A DNA stretch of 64,000 bases from Catellatospora methionotrophica (GTDB lineage: Bacteria > Actinomycetota > Actinomycetes > Mycobacteriales > Micromonosporaceae). Made by a program: the position numbers and the translations under genes. Below are positions 58,304-64,000 of the stretch, one piece after another. Within the stretch, counting starts at the first letter, position 1. Each line of letters begins with the position of its first letter. The stretch lies in assembly GCF_011297335.1 (NCBI RefSeq), contig NZ_JAAOTJ010000001.1, positions 620,001 to 684,000 on the forward strand, in the 5' to 3' direction. A model generated the notes under the pieces. The model did no database searches, was not told the DNA's origin, and saw nothing but the letters and a program-made list of their open reading frames with translations.

Positions 58304-60360
58304 GGCCGCGCCGGGACCAGGGCGGTGAGGGTCGCACCGGCACCGGGTGCCGAGGTCACCTGCAGTGTCCCGCCGACGGCGGCGATCCGGTCGCGCAGGC
58401 CGGTCAGGCCGCTGGCCGCGCCTACCCGGCCGGGGTCGAAGCCGCGGCCGTCGTCGGTGATCCGGACCCGCAGCCAGCCGTCGTCGAGGGCGAGGTCGAT
58501 GAGGATCTGCTGGGCGGAGCCGTGTTTGAGGGTGTTGGCCAGGGCTTCGCAGACCGTGAAGTAGGCGGCGCTCTCGACCGTGGCCGCGAGGCGGCCGTCG
58601 CGCACGCCCGTCCCGCAGGTCACCACCACCGGGATCGGCGATTTCGCGACGCGGCCCTCCACGGCCGCGACCAGGCCCTGGTCGGCCAGTGCCGACTCGT
58701 GGATGCCGGACACCAGTTCGCGCAGGTTCTTCAGGGTCTGCCCGGCGTCGGACTGCAGCGTGGTCAGCGTCTCGTCGAGTTTGGCCATGTCGGACCGGCC
58801 GAGCTGGTTGCGGGCCAGCGCGATGCGGGTCAGCAGCGCGGCCAGGTCCTGCTGGGCGCCGTCGTGCAGGTCGCGTTCGAGTCGGCGGCGGGCGGTCTCC
58901 TCGGCTGTCACCAGCCGCTGGCGGGAGGCGTCGACGGCGGTGAGCTGCTCGTTGAGTTCGTCGGCCAGCCGCGCGTTGGTCAGGGCCAGGCCGATCTGCC
59001 GGGCGAGGGTGTCGAGCTGGAGCCGGGACCGCGCGGTGACCCCGCCGCCGGCGGACGGCCCGCAGCAGATGACGCCGAGGTCGTCTGGACCGTGCTGCAG
59101 CCGTGAGGTGAGGACCGGCTTCTCCCCCGGGCGCACCGCCCGGCCGACGTGCACCGGGTCGGCTGCGGTCAGCTGGAGCAGCACCCACTGCGCGTTCAGG
59201 CCCTCCAGCACCGTACGCGCGATCGACTCGGTGAGCGCGCGGCGGTCCATGGTGTTCTCCAGTGCGTCGCCGAGCCGCCGGAGCAGTTCGTCGCGGGGCA
59301 CGTCGTGGCCGAAGGCGATGCGTCCGGCGCGCCGGACCAGGGTGCGGCGCAGCGGTTCGAGACCGAGCGCGGCCAGCACGGCGACGATGACGGCGACCCG
59401 GAGGTCCTGGCCGCCGACGGTGATGCCGAGCAGGCCCGCGACGGCGACGTACCCGCCGATGATCAGCAGGCAGAGCACGGCGAACGACAGGGTCCGGCGT
59501 ACGGTGCCCAGGGCGTCGAAGATGTTCGGCGCGGCGATGCCGATGCCCATCGCGACCGGAAGCAGGACGTAGCAGGCGACCGACACCGCGTCGCCGAGCA
59601 GCCGCGGCGCCGCACCCGCCTCGGCGACGGCGTTGAACGCGATCCCGAGGACCAGCAGCAGCGCCGCCTGCAGGGGCCAGGCCATCCGGTGGCGCTGTAC
59701 GGCGTCGAGGCGGCGGTAGCGCAGCGCGGTCACCGCGACGCCCAGCAGGGGCCCGACCGCCAGCAGTCCGTCGTTGACGAACCGGGCCGCCGGGCCGAGC
59801 GCGCCCAGCTCCGGCACGTGCCATGGGCTGGCCACCGTCGGCACGGCCAGGCCGTCGGACTCTCCGCTGAACTGGACGATCCAGGCGGGCACGACGTCCG
59901 GCAGGGTGATCAGCAGCAGCAGGGGCAGGGTGAGCGCGACCACGGCCAGGCCGCCGACGAGCAGGCGTTCGGCCTTGAGCAGCGGCACCCCGTCCGGGTA
60001 GCGGACCAGGGTCGCCACCTGCGAGCACACGAACAGCATGCTGACCGTCTGCGCCACGAGGTTGGCCGACACGAACGCGGTGCCGCCGATGCCGCCGCGT
60101 ACGGCGACGAGCAGCTCGACCGACACCGCCAGGAACGTCAACGCGACGCAGCCGAACACCAGCAGCCGCAGCGCGGCGTGGTTGCCGGGCTCGCGGTGCA
60201 GCGCCCATACCCCGACGAGGTAGGTCGCCAGGAACGACACACTCCATTGCGGTCCGACGCTGCCCATGGCGTCGGCCCTGACCAGCCCGGCGGCGAGTGC
60301 CGTCGCGGCGAGCGCACCCCAGCAGGTCAGCAGCAGCCGTACGGCACGGGCGTTCACCAC
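58300..60360 (-). CDS. NarL-family sensor histidine kinase with GAF-like region
   Basis: A 686-residue kinase from the GTG at 60360. Residues 1-330 hold about ten membrane helices. A GAF-like region follows (about 355-480, with a CCGP segment), then the coiled dimerisation helix with phosphoacceptor His in ERDLHDGAQQDLAALLTRIA and the ATP domain ITDDGRGFDPGRVGAASGLT. The many-helix sensor without an extracellular domain suggests a membrane-soluble cue. Other GTG codons at 60357 and 60378 are possible starts, none with a clear ribosome site. Confidence 0.88.
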   Translation of the reverse strand: MVNARAVRLLLTCWGALAATALAAGLVRADAMGSVGPQWSVSFLATYLVGVWALHREPGNHAALRLLVFGCVALTFLAVSVELLVAVRGGIGGTAFVSANLVAQTVSMLFVCSQVATLVRYPDGVPLLKAERLLVGGLAVVALTLPLLLLITLPDVVPAWIVQFSGESDGLAVPTVASPWHVPELGALGPAARFVNDGLLAVGPLLGVAVTALRYRRLDAVQRHRMAWPLQAALLLVLGIAFNAVAEAGAAPRLLGDAVSVACYVLLPVAMGIGIAAPNIFDALGTVRRTLSFAVLCLLIIGGYVAVAGLLGITVGGQDLRVAVIVAVLAALGLEPLRRTLVRRAGRIAFGHDVPRDELLRRLGDALENTMDRRALTESIARTVLEGLNAQWVLLQLTAADPVHVGRAVRPGEKPVLTSRLQHGPDDLGVICCGPSAGGGVTARSRLQLDTLARQIGLALTNARLADELNEQLTAVDASRQRLVTAEETARRRLERDLHDGAQQDLAALLTRIALARNQLGRSDMAKLDETLTTLQSDAGQTLKNLRELVSGIHESALADQGLVAAVEGRVAKSPIPVVVTCGTGVRDGRLAATVESAAYFTVCEALANTLKHGSAQQILIDLALDDGWLRVRITDDGRGFDPGRVGAASGLTGLRDRIAAVGGTLQVTSAPGAGATLTALVPARP

Positions 60361-60509
60361 GTCATGGTGGCACGGCACCGGCGGCCGAAGCGATGCGGCC
60401 GCTGCCCGCGGCGGGTGTGGAAAACCGCACCGGACACTGTGGCGGGCCGCAGCCGATCGGGTGGCCGGCCCCGTTCCGGACCCTGTCGCGGCTGCCTAGT
60501 TTCAGCGGC

Positions 60510-61106
60510 ATGAAACCTGTGATCGGGTCGCCGCTGGACCGGCTGCTGACCGTCTCGCTGCTGCTGTCGCTGGCGCTGACCGCCGTCTCCTCGGTGTGCT
60601 ACGCGCTGAGCGGCTGGAACGACAGCACCGGGGCGGTGCTGCACATCCTCGGCGCGGCCCTGGGCCCACTAATGATCCTGCGCGTGGCGACGTACCTGGA
60701 CGGTGCCCCGCTCCTGGCCACTGTCGCGCTGGCCGTCGGCGTCGTCGGCTCGGCAGGCGTCGTCGGTTACGGCTTCAACACCATCGAGGTCGCGCTCGGC
60801 GGCATCGACCTCGTCGACGCCACCGGTGCGGCGGTCATCATCAAGCCGCTGGGGCTGTGCTGGCCGCTGGGGTTGCTGCTGCTCGGCGTGGGCCTGCTGC
60901 GCACCGGGTCGGTGCCGCGGGCGTACGCGGCAGGGCTGGTCCTGGCGTCGGTGGTGTTCCCCGTCTCCCGGATCGCCAACATCGCCTGGCTGGCCGTGGC
61001 CGTCGACGTCGTGCTGCTCGTCAGCCTGGCTGCCGCCGCGTTCGGCGAGCGTGCGGCCAGCCGGGCTGCCGGCGCCACCCCGCCGGTGACCGCGGTCTCC
61101 GGCTGA
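60510..61106 (+). CDS. Small integral membrane protein, hypothetical
   Basis: A 198-residue protein with about six membrane helices (LLTVSLLLSLALTAVSSVCY first; AVIIKPLGLCWPLGLLLLGV near the middle). No transporter or enzyme signature is recognised. The ATG at 60510 begins the first hydrophobic stretch after a short KPVIGSPLDR tail. It is divergent from the histidine kinase by 149 bases and could be part of what that system controls; this is position-based only. Confidence 0.65.
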   Translation: MKPVIGSPLDRLLTVSLLLSLALTAVSSVCYALSGWNDSTGAVLHILGAALGPLMILRVATYLDGAPLLATVALAVGVVGSAGVVGYGFNTIEVALGGIDLVDATGAAVIIKPLGLCWPLGLLLLGVGLLRTGSVPRAYAAGLVLASVVFPVSRIANIAWLAVAVDVVLLVSLAAAAFGERAASRAAGATPPVTAVSG

Positions 61107-61121
61107 AGCGCCCCGCCGCAA

Positions 61122-61170
61122 GTGCGACAGGTGCCGTGGAGCCGAATCGGCTCCACGGCACCTGTCGCAC
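61122..61170. terminator. Long perfect palindrome, bidirectional terminator
   Basis: Two 24-base arms (61122-61145 and 61147-61170) are exact reverse complements around a single base. It lies 16 bases past one stop and 33 bases before the other of two convergent genes. Confidence 0.75.
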
Positions 61171-61202
61171 CGGGACGGTGTGGCTCGAGGATCAGGGCAG
61201 CG

Positions 61203-61568
61203 TCAGCGGGAGGAGCGGCGACCGAGCAGCCACACGGCGACGACCAGCCCCGCGCCGATGGCCCACGGTGCCGGGTTGGCTCGGATCCGGTCCCGCACGC
61301 TCGTGCCCAGCGCCTCCCACTCCTGGGACGTGCGCGGCAGCTGCTCGGCCACGTCGTGGGCGAGCGCACCGGCCCGCCCGGCGACGGCACCGGCGGCCTC
61401 GACCGTCGCGTCCTTGGCGGAACCCGCCCTGCCGACGAGGTCCTGACCGGTGGCGGCCAAGGTCTGCTTGACCTCCACCGCCTTCTCGGCGATCGTCGCG
61501 CCCGCATCGCCGACGCGGGTGGCGGCATCCTTCGCCGCGGCCTGAAAGTCATTGGTCCTGGCTACCAT
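61203..61568 (-). CDS. Membrane-tethered amphipathic-helix protein
   Basis: A 121-residue protein. Residues 1-90 are a run of amphipathic helices rich in Ala, Val, Asp and Lys (apolipoprotein or YtxH/DUF3618-like), and the C-terminus is one membrane helix with a basic end (WAIGAGLVVAVWLLGRRSSR). Such proteins coat or bend membranes or are stress-induced; the exact role is unknown. A GGGAAGGA ribosome site precedes the ATG. Confidence 0.7.
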   Translation of the reverse strand: MVARTNDFQAAAKDAATRVGDAGATIAEKAVEVKQTLAATGQDLVGRAGSAKDATVEAAGAVAGRAGALAHDVAEQLPRTSQEWEALGTSVRDRIRANPAPWAIGAGLVVAVWLLGRRSSR

Positions 61569-61691
61569 GTCTACAGATCCTTCCCCTGCTGTCCGTGTGC
61601 AGCTCCCCTACCCGATCGCGGCCGCGCCAATCGCGATGGAGGTCACTATCGGCCGGGTGAGCGCGTGCTCGCGTCCGTCCGGGCCGCAATC

Positions 61692-63179
61692 TCATCCGAA
61701 CGTGGTGATCGCACTCGGGTCCGCTACCCGGGCGTCGTGGTACTTCTCCTCGGTCAGGCCTGACGTCTGCTCGGCGCGTTCCGGACTGCCTTCGGCCAGG
61801 CCGCGGTCGATCGCCTGCCGGGATGCCAGCCACATCGCGACACCGCCCGCGAACACCGCGATCTCGGTGGCGGTCAGCGCCCAGATGATGCCGGGCAGCC
61901 CGAACCAGAGGTTGCCGAGCAGCGCGATCGGGACGAACAGCACCCCGTGGCCGACCGACATGACGATCGCGGGCACCGACCGGCCGGCTGCCTGGAACAG
62001 CGAGGTGAGCAGGCCCGCGAAGCCGTTGGCGACCATCGCGACGAGCTGCGCGGTGAGGATCGTGACACCGGTCGCCAGGACCGAGCGGTCCGCGGAGAAC
62101 GCGGCGAACACCTGCTCACGGAACACGAACACGGTCGTCGAGAAGACCAGCACGATGCCGCCGACGGCGACGGCGGAACCGCGCAGCGCCGCGGTGAGAC
62201 GTTCGCGGTCGCCCTTGCCGTAGGAGTACGCCAGCAGCGGCAGGACACCGATCGTCACGCCCATCACCAGGAACTCGGGCACCTGCGCGATGCGGACCGC
62301 GACGCCCATCGCCGCGAGCGCGCCGTCGCCGTAGGCGACCGCCAGATGGTTGAGCACCAGCGTGGTGACGATCAGGAAGGCGGACTGGAGCAGCTCGCCG
62401 ACGCCGACGCCGAAGACGGGCTTGAGCACGGCGGGCGAGAGCGTGAACCAGCGCGGCGCGAGGCGTACGTACTCGCTGTGCCGGGCCAGCCAGGTGGCGA
62501 AATAGCCGACGACGACCAGGTTGGACAGGCCCATGGCCAGGGCCGCGCCGGCGACGCCCCAGTGCATGACGAGGATGAACACGACGTCGAAGGCCACGTT
62601 GGCGACGGTGGACACGATGAGCCCGATCATCACCTGGCGGGCCGCGCCCTCGGCCCGCAGGAGCTGTTCGAGGCAGAAGGCCGCGGCGAGCACGGGCACG
62701 AAGGCGAGCATCACGCCGACGTACGCCGTGGTGGCGGGCACGGCGGCGGCGTCCGCACCGAGTACGGACACGAGCGGGCGCAGCAGGAGCAGTCCAGCGC
62801 CGCCGAACACGGCACCGGCGGCGACCGCGCCCCAGAGCGCGAACGAGGAGACGTGCTTGATCTGACCGGCTTTGGCGGGTTCGTGCTCGGCCGCGCCGAG
62901 CAGCCGCGAGATGAGCGCGCCGCCGCCGACGCCGAACACGCCGCCGACGGCCATGACCAGGCCGAGCAGTGGGGTGCCGAAGGTGATGGCGGCGAGCAGG
63001 GAGGTGTCGTGCAGCGAGCCGATGAACCCGGCGTTGACGACGTTGTAGACGGCACCGACGACCATGGCGGCGGCCATCGGGACGCACAGGTGGACGAGGG
63101 CGCGGAAGATCGGGGCGGCGGACAGGTACCAGCGGTTGGTGCCGACGGCGTCGGCCGTCGCGGGGTGCGTGGTGGTCAT
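61692..63179 (-). CDS. MATE-family multidrug efflux transporter
   Basis: A 495-residue MATE exporter with 12 membrane helices in two related halves. The first half begins FRALVHLCVPMAAAMVVGAV and contains GGALISRLLGA; the second half begins near VLKPVFGVGVGELLQSAFLI and holds NHLAVAYGDGALAAMGVAVR. These drug/sodium or drug/proton antiporters remove cationic compounds. The last 40 residues are a hydrophilic tail. A AAGGAA site precedes the ATG. It follows the MarR-type gene on the same strand, 93 bases apart, and is the presumed target of that repressor. Confidence 0.92.
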   Translation of the reverse strand: MTTTHPATADAVGTNRWYLSAAPIFRALVHLCVPMAAAMVVGAVYNVVNAGFIGSLHDTSLLAAITFGTPLLGLVMAVGGVFGVGGGALISRLLGAAEHEPAKAGQIKHVSSFALWGAVAAGAVFGGAGLLLLRPLVSVLGADAAAVPATTAYVGVMLAFVPVLAAAFCLEQLLRAEGAARQVMIGLIVSTVANVAFDVVFILVMHWGVAGAALAMGLSNLVVVGYFATWLARHSEYVRLAPRWFTLSPAVLKPVFGVGVGELLQSAFLIVTTLVLNHLAVAYGDGALAAMGVAVRIAQVPEFLVMGVTIGVLPLLAYSYGKGDRERLTAALRGSAVAVGGIVLVFSTTVFVFREQVFAAFSADRSVLATGVTILTAQLVAMVANGFAGLLTSLFQAAGRSVPAIVMSVGHGVLFVPIALLGNLWFGLPGIIWALTATEIAVFAGGVAMWLASRQAIDRGLAEGSPERAEQTSGLTEEKYHDARVADPSAITTFG

Positions 63180-63272
63180 GGCGGTTCCTTTTTCGGGCAC
63201 GGTGGAGCGCACGCCGGGCGAGGGCCGGGCGCGGCAGGTGGGTGGGGTGGCGCGGGCGGGCCGCGCGGGTGG

Positions 63273-63710
63273 TTACCGGGTGGGCTGCGGCAGCTCGGCG
63301 GTGACCTTCGTGAGCAGCGCGTGCAGGGTGGCCCGTTCGGTCTGGTCCAGCGGGGCGAGGATGGTGTCGTCGACGGCGGTCATCGCGGCTTCGAAGCCGG
63401 CGATGAGTTCGGCGCCGGTCGGCGTGGCGTAGGCGCGTTTGCTGCGTACGTCGGCGCTGTCGGCGCGGCGTTCGACGAGGCCGCGGCGTTCCAGGCCCTG
63501 CAGGAGGCTGGAGACGCTGGCAGGGCTGGTGCGGGTGATCTCGGCGAGGTCGCGCTGAATCGCGCCGGGGTTCTGGACCAGGTAGCCCAGCGCGAAGCCC
63601 TGTTCCATGGTGATCTCGCGGGACCGGATCCAGTCCTCCCCCGCCTTGCGCTGCGCCCATCCGATCCAGCGGACCAGATCGAGGATGGTGGTGAGCCTGG
63701 GAGCGTCCAT
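63273..63710 (-). CDS. MarR-family transcriptional regulator of the MATE exporter
   Basis: A 145-residue winged-helix repressor. The helix-turn-helix is IQRDLAEITRTSPASVSSLL and the wing DSADVRSKRAYATPTGAEL. Helical ends allow dimerisation. The ATG at 63710 is the start: the promoter places the first transcribed base at or next to this ATG, so the message appears leaderless, and upstream in-frame starts would lie inside the promoter. First gene of a two-gene operon with the MATE exporter; autorepression is strongly suggested by operators inside the promoter. Confidence 0.9.
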   Translation of the reverse strand: MDAPRLTTILDLVRWIGWAQRKAGEDWIRSREITMEQGFALGYLVQNPGAIQRDLAEITRTSPASVSSLLQGLERRGLVERRADSADVRSKRAYATPTGAELIAGFEAAMTAVDDTILAPLDQTERATLHALLTKVTAELPQPTR

Positions 63711-63711
63711 G

Positions 63712-63746
63712 GTTAGAACTCTAATGGTTAGAGCTCTAACTGTCAA
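63712..63746 (-). promoter_or_regulatory. MarR operon promoter with operator inside the spacer
   Basis: On the minus strand TTGACA (63741-63746), a 17-base spacer and TAGAGT (63718-63723). The spacer holds a perfect palindrome GTTAGAGCTCTAAC (63727-63740). A second near-copy, GTTAGAACTCTAAT (63712-63725), covers the -10 and start, and a further half-site GATCTAAC lies just upstream of the -35. Only seven bases separate the -10 from the ATG. Confidence 0.82.
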
Positions 63747-63820
63747 AGATCTAACTGATCTCCGCCGTGCCTGGCGTGCACGTGTATGAACCGTGTATCC
63801 GCCGTTCCTAAGCTGGCCCG

Positions 63821-64000
63821 ATGGAGCACGTCGACATCGCCGTGCGGTGCCTGCTGGGGGTCGTGTTCCTGGCCGCCGCAGCCGGCAAGCTGCGCAGCCG
63901 CGAACGGCGGCGCGAGTTCGCCGACTCGGTGTACGCCGTCGGCCTGCTCGCCCGCTGGGCCGTGACCCCGATCGCGGTGACGGTGCCGGCCGTGGAGCTG
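63821..64000 (+). CDS. Partial MauE/DoxX-like membrane protein (N-terminus)
   Basis: The first 60 codons of a gene that leaves the right edge. The peptide starts MEHVDIAVRCLLGVVFLAAA, then AGKLRSRERRREFADSVYAV and a second hydrophobic stretch, the pattern of the MauE family (four-helix proteins linked to methylamine dehydrogenase maturation or disulphide redox). It is divergent from the MarR gene. The family call rests on the N-terminal third only. Confidence 0.65.
   Translation, partial: MEHVDIAVRCLLGVVFLAAAAGKLRSRERRREFADSVYAVGLLARWAVTPIAVTVPAVEL

Noticed and set aside
59149-60513. 454-codon plus-strand open frame
   Set aside because: Antisense to the histidine kinase; Gln/Arg/Gly-rich shadow.
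61947-63716. 589-codon plus-strand open frame
   Set aside because: Antisense to the MATE and MarR genes, His/Gly/Arg rich, without domain signals.

Overview
The window is high-GC DNA from a filamentous-type actinobacterium, most likely a member of the Micromonosporaceae. This rests on base composition, frequent GTG and TTG starts, ATGA-overlapping operons, NarL-type kinase/regulator pairs, secreted carbohydrate-active enzymes and a ClgR-like regulator beside clpP genes. I saw no rRNA, tRNA or CRISPR array. No gene-free stretch is longer than about 260 bases.

Region 1 (about 0.9-14.2 kb, minus strand) is the most notable part: a thiopeptide gene cluster of the lactazole type. One good promoter at 14177-14205 drives two precursor peptide genes, then an ABC exporter pair, then five modification enzymes in the same order as lactazole lazB-C-D-E-F: glutamylating LanB-like dehydratase, pyridine synthase, RRE partner, YcaO cyclodehydratase, and a fused glutamate-elimination/azoline-dehydrogenase protein. 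Departures from lactazole as I remember it are an extra divergent SagB-like protein inserted before the lazF-like gene, the exporter, and the second precursor. One precursor has a lactazole-spaced core (Ser1, Ser12-Cys13). The other has a very long Ser/Cys-rich core. A strong hairpin between the precursor genes and the rest of the operon looks like an attenuator that would keep peptide in excess over enzyme.

Region 2 (14.3-37.7 kb) is mixed housekeeping and secreted functions. It holds a GH18 enzyme without a signal peptide, a MurJ flippase, a two-component system, a CBM6-DUF1996 protein, an M28 aminopeptidase, a membrane GGDEF cyclase, and htpG behind a CIRCE operator. An ABC exporter pair, tandem I36-like secreted proteins, a PDZ-containing histidine kinase divergent from its regulator, and a TetR gene follow.

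Region 3 (37.8-39.9 kb) is an intact-looking IS200/IS605 element (tnpA and tnpB divergent) inserted in a small secreted or membrane-protein gene. The two halves of that gene can be rejoined in frame.

Region 4 (40-51.4 kb) holds a HEAT-like protein and two paralogous secreted GH43-like enzymes with a repeated 60-residue Cys module. These are divergent from a sugar isomerase, with a matching LacI-type operator on each side. A tandem clpP pair with a ClgR-like regulator and a DJ-1/PfpI protein complete it.

Region 5 (51.5-64 kb) holds a hemerythrin, an RBBP9-like hydrolase, an MFS exporter divergent from a winged-helix regulator, a dynamin-like GTPase, another NarL-type pair, and a MarR-MATE operon. 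The MarR promoter has its operator exactly inside the -35/-10 spacer and appears to give a leaderless mRNA. A MauE/DoxX-like gene runs off the right edge.
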